Shown here piece after piece: positions 42,197 to 49,535 of a stretch of DNA of 49,535 nt. The notes below the pieces were generated by a model that saw nothing but the letters and a program-made list of their open reading frames with translations, did no database searches and was not told the DNA's origin. This stretch comes from an uncultured Chloroflexales bacterium (GTDB lineage Bacteria > Chloroflexota > Chloroflexia > Chloroflexales > Chloroflexaceae): positions 1 through 49,535 of the forward strand of contig CALGUG010000020.1 of NCBI GenBank assembly GCA_937902315.1, written 5' to 3'. Made by a program: the position numbers and the translations under genes. Positions within the stretch are counted from its first letter, which is position 1. Every line of letters starts with the position of its first letter.

Positions 42197-42376
42197 AGTT
42201 TGCACTCCTCCCAAACCAAAACGCTGCGGAATGTGCAAGCATTAGTCACTCGCATCGGCCTAGTAACTGTGTCCTATGCCGATCATCATTCGTTCGATAA
42301 CCGCAAATCTGCCGTCATCGTGCGCTTTATATCCATATTCTCAAATGTTTTAACATAGTTCAAGAACCATTGTAGC

Positions 42377-42405
42377 ACTATACGCCGCTGCTTAGCGCTT
42401 GTCAA
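42377..42405 (-). promoter_or_regulatory. Sigma70-type promoter of topA
   Basis: On the minus strand TTGACA (42405-42400), 17 bases, TATAGT (42382-42377). The leader to the GTG is about 175 bases. Confidence 0.75.
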
Positions 42406-42409
42406 GATG

Positions 42410-42890
42410 CTCTCAAGCCTCAAGGCGGCATTCCAAACCGCTAGCGGCGCAGAGCGCACCACTTCACAGCAACTTTCTATTCTTAGAATAGAACATATGT
42501 ACCAAAAAATCAAGTACCCATTTCCTTTTGTTAAAAATCTGTTTATGGTGGCACACTTTTTGAAAGCAATCGTATTTATGGAGCTATCTCATACGGTATA
42601 TATTGCAACAAGCTATCGTTTACGTGTAACACTATCTTCATCGATTCTCCTCTTCTTGCTTAGCTTGTAGTTGTGTATACCGACAAGCAGTTCTAAATCG
42701 TATCTCGAGCTCAGCCCTAAGACAATCGAGCGCTTTGATCAAACAGGCTGGCTCGGCCCACCCTAACGACACAACATCTATTCAAAAAGCTTGTAATTTT
42801 CTGCACGTATAAGGCAGGCCAAAAAGGACATTTTACAGCTTCAAATAGGCTTTTTTGGCTGAAACATTTTCAGTTAGGCACTACAATTTC
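42410..42890. other. Gene-free region between topA and lacI-type gene
   Basis: AT-rich and free of supported genes; an 87-codon frame at 42407-42670 has no start signal and overlaps the topA promoter. None of the dispersed repeats occurs. The promoter of the downstream regulator lies at its right edge. Confidence 0.55.
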
Positions 42891-42895
42891 ACTGC

Positions 42896-42924
42896 TTGAC
42901 AGATTGGAATGTTCACGATATTAT
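42896..42924 (+). promoter_or_regulatory. Sigma70-type promoter of the LacI-family gene
   Basis: TTGACA (42896-42901), 17 bases, TATTAT (42919-42924). The predicted start is near 42931. Confidence 0.78.
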
Positions 42925-42938
42925 ACGGCTATGCAAGC

Positions 42939-42969
42939 ACTTTCATGAAAGTACATTCTGTGCTTTCAT
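42939..42969 (+). promoter_or_regulatory. Putative operator of the LacI-family regulator
   Basis: ACTTTCATGAAAGT (42939-42952) is a perfect 14-base palindrome just downstream of the predicted transcription start. GTGCTTTCAT at 42960-42969 repeats one half-site. This is a natural place for autorepression. The missing central CG is atypical for LacI operators. Confidence 0.5.
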
Positions 42970-42998
42970 CATTAATATAGTTACTGAGATCGCCAACG

Positions 42999-44000
42999 AT
43001 GGCTTCCCAAAATCACACGATTTACGACGTAGCTGAACGCGCAGAAGTAAGTATCTCGACAGTTTCTCGTGTCTTAAACACACCTACGAAGGTTAATCCG
43101 GCTACCCGAGCGCGTGTGCTGGCAGCGATTGAGGAACTGAAGTTCGTACCTAAAGCAGAGGCTTCGGCACGAGCGCGCAGGAGTACTGGGCGTATCGGGG
43201 TTATGGCTCCCTTATTTCGCTACCCGTCCTTCGTTCAGCGCCTTCAAGGGGTGGCTGCTCGTTTGGCTTCAGCTCACTACGAGTTGATCATATACAACGT
43301 CGATACGGCCGAAGAGCGCGATCTCTATTTGACTCAGTTGACCACGACACGTAGCCTTGATGGACTTATCATCATGGCTTTACCGTTTAGTGAAAAGATC
43401 GCTCAACGTTTGATCGCAAGTCATCTTGAGGTAGTGCTTGTTGAAGTGGCGCATCCTGCTTTTAGCAGCATCGAAATCGATGATGTAGAGGGTGGGAGAT
43501 TAATAGCTGAATATTTGGTGGCCCAAGGTCATCGGCGTTGTGGTTTTATTGGAGATTCCGACGCTCCACCTTTTGCAATCAACACCAGCGACCATCGCTT
43601 CGATGGGTATCGAGGTTATCTGGAGTCAGTTGGTATCGAGTTGCCCGAACATTGTGTCGCTTTCGCACCCCATGGTTTAGAGGGAGCGTACCAAAAAGCT
43701 ATGGAGATGCTTGCGCATCCTGAAGCGCCCAGCGCAATCTTTGCGCCGAGCGACACCCAAGCGATCGGTATCTTACGCGCAGCGCGTAATCGTCAGTTGC
43801 AGGTTCCCAGCGACATAGCCGTAGCAGGTTTCGACGATATCGAAATAGCAGGTTATATCGGTTTAACGACCGTTCATCAACCATTAGAAGAATCGGGACG
43901 AGTGGCAGTCGAGTTACTGCTTGCCCGTTTGGAAGATCGTTCTCGTCCGCCCCAACGTATCCACCTTCCGCTTCGCCTCGTTCAACGCGAAACGGCCTAA
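42999..44000 (+). CDS. LacI family transcriptional regulator
   Basis: A 333-residue repressor. The N-terminal helix-turn-helix and hinge (IYDVAERAEVSISTVSRVLN, about 8-27, then TKVNPATRARVLAAIEEL) bind DNA. The periplasmic-binding-protein-like sugar domain spans about 65-330, with RIGVMAPLFRYPSF, LDGLIIMALPF, IEIDDVEGGRLIAEYLVAQGHRRCGFIG, SAIFAPSDTQAIGILRAA and AVAGFDDIEIAGYIGLTTVHQPLEE. It precedes a sugar ABC importer in the same direction and most likely controls it in response to the imported sugar. It has its own promoter with a palindrome downstream. Confidence 0.94.
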   Translation: MASQNHTIYDVAERAEVSISTVSRVLNTPTKVNPATRARVLAAIEELKFVPKAEASARARRSTGRIGVMAPLFRYPSFVQRLQGVAARLASAHYELIIYNVDTAEERDLYLTQLTTTRSLDGLIIMALPFSEKIAQRLIASHLEVVLVEVAHPAFSSIEIDDVEGGRLIAEYLVAQGHRRCGFIGDSDAPPFAINTSDHRFDGYRGYLESVGIELPEHCVAFAPHGLEGAYQKAMEMLAHPEAPSAIFAPSDTQAIGILRAARNRQLQVPSDIAVAGFDDIEIAGYIGLTTVHQPLEESGRVAVELLLARLEDRSRPPQRIHLPLRLVQRETA

Positions 44001-44132
44001 GGTATTGGTTGAACTTTCTGCGAACTGTGTTACGGCCTACTAATCGTGGCACTCAACCTGCAGAGAAGCTTAGGGGCTTCAAAGCACAACGATGGTGTGG
44101 TTATGAATGTTCATTTAAGTAACCAAACAACG

Positions 44133-44141
44133 TGGTATACT
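44133..44141 (+). promoter_or_regulatory. Possible extended -10 promoter upstream of the sugar ABC operon
   Basis: TGGTATACT matches a TGn extended -10. The dyad ATGAA-N2-TTCAT lies just upstream, at about 44104-44115. The leader would be about 410 bases, so a nearer promoter may exist. Confidence 0.35.
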
Positions 44142-44556
44142 GAAGCAGCAATATCCCACCATTTCTCCTTCATTGTGATCGCCAATCACCCCTCTTCTTT
44201 AACACGAACATACCGTTATAAGCTGCTCAATAGACCCACCAATACGCTTTCTGCTTGCGACCTACTCAATCTTCCAACAGGTTCGAGATCCATCCTAGTC
44301 AAACACACCAGGGCCCGAGGGTTGCGCATAAACGCTATGTTCTAAGTCCTAACTACACTCAAGAACAAGACTCTCGTTTTCAAAACTAGGCCACCTTTTC
44401 TTTTTCTCTCTATCATTCTTTGTTTCATCAAAAATCAAGTTTTGGTATGAAAGGGGGTGATGGCTGAAAAGGAAAACGTTGATACAACAGAGATATCGAA
44501 GATGTATAGCATCGACCAATGCATGTCGATCTTTATAATCCAATGGAGGGTTTTGT
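44142..44556. other. Gene-free leader region before the sugar ABC operon
   Basis: No gene. Half-sites TTTCAT (about 44425) and ATGAAAG (about 44447) recall the palindrome in the regulator promoter. GGAGGG lies 7 bases before the ATG at 44557. Confidence 0.4.
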
Positions 44557-46044
44557 ATGCTTCCGAAACGTTTATGGCCGATCCTTTTTCTGGTTGCAAG
44601 TTTAATCCTGTCTGCCTGTGGCGGCCAGGCTAGTACGCCGTCCTCATCTACAGAAGCACCTACAACCGCGCCAGCCGACGCAAACACAGGCGCAGAGCCA
44701 ACCGCAGCTCCTGCTGAGCCAACCACAGCCGACAGCGAACCAACCACCGCCGACAGTGAGCCGACCGCCGCTGACGACGCTGATGCCACTATGCCCGCTG
44801 GCGATGGCAGCATCGTCGCCCCCGATGTGGCAGGTCTGCCCGATCTAACTGGCATCACCATCACCGCTATTCAGAGCGCCAATGAAAACACCGGCCCAAT
44901 GCTAGACCGCATTTTGGCCGATAAATTCGAAGAGCTGACCGGCGCGAAGGTCAACCTCGTTTTGGGTGAAACCAGCGCAACCGACCGCTTGGCGATCTAT
45001 CGCCAACAGCTCAGCGCAGGATCAGCTGACGTCGATGTCTATCAGGTCGACGTGATCTGGCCCGGTATCATCGCAGAGTGGGCCGAAGACTTGGCTCCTA
45101 GCCTTGGTACCCTCGACAACCACTTCAAGGCGATCGTCGATAACAACACCGTCGACGGCCGACTGGTCGCTGCACCCTACTACACCGACGCTGGTCTGCT
45201 TTACTACCGCACCGACCTGCTCGAAAAGTATGGCTTCGAACCGCCACAGACTTGGGCTGAGCTCGAAGAGCAAGCTCGCACCATCCAAGAGGGTGAGCGC
45301 GCTACCAACCCCGACTTCTGGGGTTATGTCTGGCAGGGTAAGGCCTATGAAGGCTTGACCTGTAACGCCCTTGAGTGGCAGGTTTCCTACGGCGGTGGCT
45401 TCATCGTCGAGCCCGACGGCACCGTAAGCGTCAACAACCCTCAAGTTGCTGCTGCTCTGGAACGCGCTAAAGGTTGGGTCGGCACCATTTCGCCTCCCGG
45501 TGTAACCACCTACCAAGAGGAAGAAGCTCGCGGTGTATGGCAAGCTGGCAACGCTGCCTTCATGCGCAACTGGCCCTACGCCTATGCACTGGGCAACGCT
45601 GCTGACTCGGTTATCAAAGACAAGTTCGACGTAATGCCCCTGCCCAAGGGCGAGGGCGATGGTGCTCGCAACGCCGACACCCTCGGTGGCTGGCAGTTGA
45701 TGGTAAACAAGAACTCGGCCAACAAAGAGGCTGCAATCGCTTATGTCAAGTTCTTAACCAGCCCTGAGGTGCAGAAGTTCAACGCGATCAATCGTGCACT
45801 GCTGCCAACCATCCCTGCTCTCTACGAAGACCCCGAGATCTTGGAAGTCTATCCGTTCTACGGCCCGCTGCAGAGCGTGTTTGTTGATGGTGCCGTAGCC
45901 CGTCCGTCGACCGTCTCGGCCGATCTCTACAACGACGTTTCGACTGCCTACTTCACGGCTGTAAACCAGGTTCTCACTGGTCAGCAAGATGCAAGCAGCG
46001 CTCTGGCGTCGCTCGAAAACGAGATCACCAGCATCTTACGCTAA
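44557..46044 (+). CDS. Sugar ABC transporter substrate-binding lipoprotein (ThuE/MalE-like)
   Basis: A 495-residue lipoprotein of the extracellular solute-binding family 1. The signal peptide ends in LILSAC, with Cys21 as the lipidation site. A linker of about 65 residues, rich in Thr, Ala, Pro, Glu and containing repeated EPTTADS units, precedes the binding domain. That domain shows KFEELTGAKVNLVLG, SAGSADVDVYQVDVIWPGIIAEWAEDL, PYYTDAGLLYYRTDLLEKYGFEPPQTWAELEEQA, and MRNWPYAYAL. This pattern is closest to trehalose/maltose-type binding proteins. Two permease genes follow; a strong stem-loop separates it from them. Confidence 0.92.
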   Translation: MLPKRLWPILFLVASLILSACGGQASTPSSSTEAPTTAPADANTGAEPTAAPAEPTTADSEPTTADSEPTAADDADATMPAGDGSIVAPDVAGLPDLTGITITAIQSANENTGPMLDRILADKFEELTGAKVNLVLGETSATDRLAIYRQQLSAGSADVDVYQVDVIWPGIIAEWAEDLAPSLGTLDNHFKAIVDNNTVDGRLVAAPYYTDAGLLYYRTDLLEKYGFEPPQTWAELEEQARTIQEGERATNPDFWGYVWQGKAYEGLTCNALEWQVSYGGGFIVEPDGTVSVNNPQVAAALERAKGWVGTISPPGVTTYQEEEARGVWQAGNAAFMRNWPYAYALGNAADSVIKDKFDVMPLPKGEGDGARNADTLGGWQLMVNKNSANKEAAIAYVKFLTSPEVQKFNAINRALLPTIPALYEDPEILEVYPFYGPLQSVFVDGAVARPSTVSADLYNDVSTAYFTAVNQVLTGQQDASSALASLENEITSILR

Positions 46045-46053
46045 TTCAAGTTC

Positions 46054-46091
46054 CACAGAGAGCTGGCACCTAAATGTGTCAGCTCTCTGTG
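46054..46091 (+). terminator. Intercistronic stem-loop after the sugar-binding protein gene
   Basis: A 16-bp stem with one G-U pair (46054-46069 with 46076-46091, loop CTAAAT) starts 10 bases after the stop. There is no clean T-run, so it probably protects the upstream mRNA 3' end or partly terminates. A similar element follows the other binding-protein gene at 28261. Confidence 0.8.
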
Positions 46092-46172
46092 ATTGAAGGT
46101 TTTGCAGGCAATGTTGCCTTCGAAATCAGCATCGAACGCCAAGTCTATACTTCACAGAGGAAGGTGGCTACT

Positions 46173-47129
46173 GTGAGTCAGCAAGCACAAACACAGCTTA
46201 AAACTCAGCCAATCAACAAAAAACGGGCCTCTGCCTGGCAAAGGCCGCAGACAGCTTGGGGCCGACGACGCGAACGTTTGGGGTGGCTGCTTGTCACACC
46301 TTCTGTTCTTGTCGTCGTTTTAGTCGCGGTCTATCCGCTTTTAAACACATTTCTAATGAGTTTCACAAACCGCCGTATGAGTAGCACACGCGCGGTTAGC
46401 TGGGTAGGTTTCGCAAACTATACCGACCTGCTCCAAAACAGTACCTTTTTACGCTCAGTATCCAATACGCTCGTCTTTGCAATCAGTTCGGTCTTTTTTG
46501 AAACTGTGCTTGGTATCATCATCGCCCTTGTTATTCATTCAAACTTCAAAGGGCGAGGTTTGATGCGTACAGCCATGCTCGTTCCGTGGGCCATCCCCAC
46601 AGCCGTCTCTTCTCAAATGTGGGCTTGGATGTACAACGACGTCTTTGGTGTTATCAACGATTTCCTCTACACCCGTTTGGGAGTAATCAGCCAAAAGATC
46701 GCCTGGCTTGCTGATCCTAACCTAGCGCTGCCAGCCATTATCGCCGTCGATGTTTGGAAGACCACACCCTTTATGGCCCTTTTGATCTTGGCCGGTCTCC
46801 AAGTTATTCCCAGCGATATCTATGAAGCCGCCGATGTTGACGGTGCAACCCGCTGGCAACAATTCTGGCGTCTGACCTTACCGCTGCTCACGCCAGCCCT
46901 AATGGTCGCTCTAATCTTCCGTACCCTCGATGCACTGCGTGTGTTCGACATCATCTACATTATGAAGGGAACCGCAACCGAAACGGTCTCGATGGCCGTG
47001 CTCGCTCGCCAAATCATGATCGACAGCGGTCGCCTAGGAGCCGGTGCAGCGCTCAGCGTTGTAATCTTTATCATTCTCGCGCTCTTTGTAGTGTTGTACA
47101 CCAAATTTGTGCCTGTCACGGAGGATTAA
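46173..47129 (+). CDS. Sugar ABC transporter permease, MalF/ThuF type
   Basis: About 318 residues from GTG 46173, which has GGAAGGTGG before it. The open frame upstream runs through the stem-loop and is not expected to be translated. Six membrane helices, the first at about 43-65 (LGWLLVTPSVLVVVLVAVYPLL), and the EAA motif EAADVDGATRWQQFWRLTLPLLTPAL identify it as the first permease of a carbohydrate importer. The second permease gene starts 1 base after its stop. Confidence 0.93.
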   Translation: MSQQAQTQLKTQPINKKRASAWQRPQTAWGRRRERLGWLLVTPSVLVVVLVAVYPLLNTFLMSFTNRRMSSTRAVSWVGFANYTDLLQNSTFLRSVSNTLVFAISSVFFETVLGIIIALVIHSNFKGRGLMRTAMLVPWAIPTAVSSQMWAWMYNDVFGVINDFLYTRLGVISQKIAWLADPNLALPAIIAVDVWKTTPFMALLILAGLQVIPSDIYEAADVDGATRWQQFWRLTLPLLTPALMVALIFRTLDALRVFDIIYIMKGTATETVSMAVLARQIMIDSGRLGAGAALSVVIFIILALFVVLYTKFVPVTED

Positions 47130-47130
47130 G

Positions 47131-48012
47131 ATGACACCAGCAGTAGCGCCAACCAGCAGCAATAGAAGACCAATTAAACTGACCCAGGTGATCAATCGCG
47201 TGCTCTTTTGGTTGCTGATCCTTCTGATCCTGTTCTATACGATCTTCCCCTTCTATTGGGCGATCGTTACTTCTTTTACACCTAGCGGTCAGCTCTTCAA
47301 CACGCCCGTCGCCTATTGGCCGAAGGACTTTACTACCGAGAACTATCGTCAGATCTTTAACAATCCCGACTTCTTGAAAGCGCTCTTAAACTCGACGATC
47401 GTTTCGCTCTCGACGGTTATCATCTCCTTGGTGGTTGGCTCACTAGCCGCCTATGCGCTTGGTCGCTTAAAGTTCCGAGGCCGCACAATCATTCTGTATG
47501 TCGTACTGGCGATGTCGATGTTCCCAGCTATTGCGATCTTGGGTTCCTTATACCAAATGATCGTCACTCTTAAGCTCTATAACCGTATCCCAGCGCTGAT
47601 CATCTCTTATCTGACCTTTACGCTGCCCTTTACGGTGTGGGTGCTGACAAACTTCTTCCGAAGTATGCCCGGCGAGCTGGAAGAAGCCGCCTTTGTTGAT
47701 GGCGCATCGCCCATGCAAACCTTCCTGCTGATTCTGCTTCCTTTGGCAGCGCCCGGCTTGGTAACAACAGGTCTGTTGGCTTTTATCTCAGCTTGGAACG
47801 AGTATCTATTCGCACTGACCTTCACCCAAGACTACGCTGCTCGTACCGTTCCCGTAGCGATCTCGTCTTTGGGCGGTAGCTCACAATTTGAGTTACCTTG
47901 GGCCAATCGTATGGCTGCCTCGGTGATCGTTACCATCCCGTTGATCGTGCTGGTCTTAATCTTCCAGCGCCGCATTATCGCAGGCCTAACCGCCGGAGCG
48001 GTCAAGGGATAA
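47131..48012 (+). CDS. Sugar ABC transporter permease, MalG/ThuG type
   Basis: About 293 residues from ATG 47131, which has GGAGGA 5 bases before it. Six membrane helices and the EAA loop EEAAFVDGASPMQTFLLILLPLAAPGL are visible, with the MalG-type end FQRRIIAGLTAGAVKG. It completes the channel with the preceding permease. No ATPase gene follows, so a shared MsmK/UgpC-type ATPase encoded elsewhere must drive the transporter. Confidence 0.94.
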   Translation: MTPAVAPTSSNRRPIKLTQVINRVLFWLLILLILFYTIFPFYWAIVTSFTPSGQLFNTPVAYWPKDFTTENYRQIFNNPDFLKALLNSTIVSLSTVIISLVVGSLAAYALGRLKFRGRTIILYVVLAMSMFPAIAILGSLYQMIVTLKLYNRIPALIISYLTFTLPFTVWVLTNFFRSMPGELEEAAFVDGASPMQTFLLILLPLAAPGLVTTGLLAFISAWNEYLFALTFTQDYAARTVPVAISSLGGSSQFELPWANRMAASVIVTIPLIVLVLIFQRRIIAGLTAGAVKG

Positions 48013-48637
48013 CAAAGTACGAGAGTCACTGGCAGACCAGCGTAACGTTACAAACAAAAAAGCTATTGAGAAGGGCGCTATTCTTCGGGGATATATCCCA
48101 AGATGGAGCTGTACGAGAGGTGTTGTGCGAATCAAGCAAAACCAAGCGCACTTCAGCGCGTCGGGCCTTGTAGCTGATAAACGAACGCACCTGATAGAAC
48201 AACTAGCGTTTCAAGCCAGCACACTGCGGCTTTTGAGCCCCACCTGCGAGCGAATGTCCCTCACATCTTCGAGGGCAATCGCTCGCTTCGTGCGTTATAC
48301 GCTCTCCACAAGTTGCTTACTGATCGCATCGATCACTTCAACGAGCGCATAAGGCTGGCGGCGCCTTCTCTCTTCCATCTTTGTTGGGGTAAAGACCTCC
48401 CGCTTGAAAGAGGATTCTGCGAATAAATCGGTGTAAACAAATTTATTACGATATACTTCTGGTAGACCTCAAATGTATACTACAAACAAAGACCTAACAT
48501 GCAGTGCTAAAAGCGTTTAGCACTTTAATTATGAAAATTGAATTAATCACACCAAAAACAGACTCGCGGCTTGCAGGTGCGAAGCGGCCCAAAACCTGTT
48601 TTGTACAGGGCGTCTTCAACACGGGGAGAACTATGGT
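48013..48637. other. Gene-free region before the nuclease gene
   Basis: No supported gene. It contains a nested hairpin (48246-48253 with 48279-48286, and CCCTC/GAGGG inside) and a perfect hairpin GTGCTAAA/TTTAGCAC (48504-48523) followed by TTTAATT. TATACT boxes lie at 48452-48457 and 48476-48481, without good -35 partners. Confidence 0.5.
48504..48530 (+). promoter_or_regulatory. Palindrome GTGCTAAA-N4-TTTAGCAC: operator or terminator
   Basis: A perfect 8-bp dyad around AGCG lies about 22 bases downstream of a TATACT box and is followed by TTTAATT. The layout fits either a LacI-type operator near a promoter or a short terminator/attenuator before the nuclease gene. Confidence 0.4.
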
Positions 48638-49535
48638 ATGAGACTGCATGTCACTACGATCAAACCCTCTTTGCAACGCTGGAGTTTATTTGGCATCATA
48701 GTCCTGTTACTCTTGTCGATGGTGGCTTACAGCAAGCAGAGTTACGCTCTCTCCGCAGATCTTGTGATTAGCCAAGTCTACGGAGGAGGCGGCAACACTG
48801 GTGCGCCGCTGAAACAAGATTACATCGAACTGTTTAATCGCGGCCCGAGTCCCGTCTCTTTGAATGGTCTATCGCTGCAATATGCCAGTGCAACAGGCGA
48901 CGGCTTGTTTGGCAACAACTCTATGGCAATCACTGAGCTGCCAAATGTAACCCTGCAACCCGGCCAATACTTTCTTGTTCAAGAGATGGAGGGCACAAAC
49001 GGCGAAGATCTTGAAAACCCAGACCATATTGACCTCAGCCCCATCGCCCTAGCTGCGGGTGCCAGCAAAGTCGTTTTGGTCCACGGTACCGAATCGCTCA
49101 ACTGTAACGGCAGCGCAACGAGACCCTGCGACGCCACCGCCCTCAGCCGCATCATCGACTTGGTCGGCAGCGGAAACGCCAACTTCTACGAAGGAGCGGT
49201 AGCCGCCCCCACACCCAGCAATACCCTCGCGCTCTTCCGCAAAACTGGCGGCTGTACCGAAACCGACGATAACTCCCAAGATTTTGAGCTCGCCCCACCC
49301 AATCCGCGCAATAGTAGTTCTCCTTTCAATGTCTGTAGCGACACACCTCAACCAACAAAATCGCCAACTGCAACGTCAGTCCTTCCCAACCCTGATCTAA
49401 GCATGTGTCCCACTCCATCCTCAGAAGCGCCCTTGATCAGCATCAGCGCACTCCAAGGCGCTGGGCCAGTCAACACCGTCAACGGTCAGACCCGCACTGT
49501 ACGCGGCATTGTCAGCGCCGACTTCCGAAGCGCTG
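48638..49535 (+). CDS. Secreted ExeM/NucH-like nuclease, N-terminal part (cut by window end)
   Basis: The frame is open from ATG 48638 (GGGGAG 9 bases upstream) to the last base, 299 codons without a stop. A signal peptide (about 1-38, SLFGIIVLLLLSMVAYSKQSYALS) is followed by a lamin-tail-type domain (LVISQVYGGGGNTGAPLKQD, YIELFNRGPSPVSLNGLSLQY, VTLQPGQYFLVQE). A Pro/Thr/Ser linker at about 237-262 precedes LISISALQGAG and VNTVNGQTRTVRGIVSADF. That last segment is characteristic of the OB-like domain preceding the endonuclease/exonuclease/phosphatase domain in ExeM/NucH extracellular DNases. The catalytic domain itself lies beyond the window, so the assignment rests on the N-terminal architecture. 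Confidence 0.82.
   Translation, partial: MRLHVTTIKPSLQRWSLFGIIVLLLLSMVAYSKQSYALSADLVISQVYGGGGNTGAPLKQDYIELFNRGPSPVSLNGLSLQYASATGDGLFGNNSMAITELPNVTLQPGQYFLVQEMEGTNGEDLENPDHIDLSPIALAAGASKVVLVHGTESLNCNGSATRPCDATALSRIIDLVGSGNANFYEGAVAAPTPSNTLALFRKTGGCTETDDNSQDFELAPPNPRNSSSPFNVCSDTPQPTKSPTATSVLPNPDLSMCPTPSSEAPLISISALQGAGPVNTVNGQTRTVRGIVSADFRSA

Noticed and set aside
42407..42670. An 87-residue frame between topA and the LacI-type gene
   Set aside because: It starts inside the topA promoter region, has no Shine-Dalgarno sequence, and its AT-rich composition does not resemble coding sequence in this window.
44046..44345. A 99-residue frame behind the LacI-type gene
   Set aside because: No ribosome-binding site or family motif. 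A dyad and a -10-like box lie inside it, which fits a regulatory region better.
1..49535. tRNA, rRNA or transposase genes
   Set aside because: I looked for tRNA-like cloverleaf sequence with a CCA end, rRNA-like conserved blocks and DDE or HUH transposase motifs and found none that I could support. A tRNAscan or profile search would settle it.

Overview
The window reads as a chromosome segment of a free-living, heterotrophic bacterium, most likely a member of the Chloroflexota (Chloroflexia, Herpetosiphon-like). That placement is inferred. It rests on secreted repeat proteins ending in YLPFVAK and YLPIVRK, an F420-type luciferase-family oxidoreductase beside a dihydropyrimidinase, long lipoprotein linkers rich in Ala, Pro and Thr, and gene arrangements I associate with that phylum. 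There are no rRNA or tRNA genes, CRISPR arrays, transposase genes or phage genes. About 34 protein genes are supported, the last one cut by the window edge.

Layout. 0.4-4.2 kb: M20 metallohydrolase plus SDR oxidoreductase pair, a PPOX-type flavoprotein with its own promoter, and a PspC protein on the minus strand. 4.6-13.9 kb: two tandem giant secreted right-handed beta-helix proteins with 3 and 9 C-terminal NEW3-like beta-sandwich repeats. 14.6-18.8 kb: housekeeping genes aroQ, an Xaa-Pro peptidase, accB, xseA and xseB. 18.8-22.9 kb: two membrane proteins of unknown function and a second SDR. 23.5-31.4 kb: an eight-gene operon with a sigma70-type promoter and a long leader, encoding a NitT/TauT/THI5-type ABC importer with two different permeases, a Nudix hydrolase, an F420-type oxidoreductase, a macro-domain protein and a dihydropyrimidinase. 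31.9-37.6 kb: metallophosphoesterase, two histidine kinases without response regulators, and YccF. 37.8-42.2 kb: aminotransferase and topA. 43.0-48.0 kb: LacI regulator and a sugar ABC importer lacking its ATPase. 48.6 kb to the end: start of an ExeM/NucH-like secreted nuclease.

The most unusual finding is in the intergenic DNA. A MITE-like family of about 165 bp, with terminal inverted repeats related to ATACCAAATCCGGTT and a central 19-bp perfect hairpin, occurs in six recognisable copies plus one truncated copy. Two stem base pairs differ between copies on both arms together, so pairing is kept. Several copies abut a second repeat (core GTAGCCGTAGGCGGACGCG, 11 copies), and two further repeat types also recur. 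All copies lie between genes.

The second candidate system is the pyrimidine-type uptake and ring-opening operon that also carries Nudix and macro-domain enzymes, which usually act on nucleotide or ADP-ribose-type substrates. Both ABC operons have a strong stem-loop directly after the substrate-binding-protein gene. This suggests that excess binding protein is produced by mRNA processing or partial termination.
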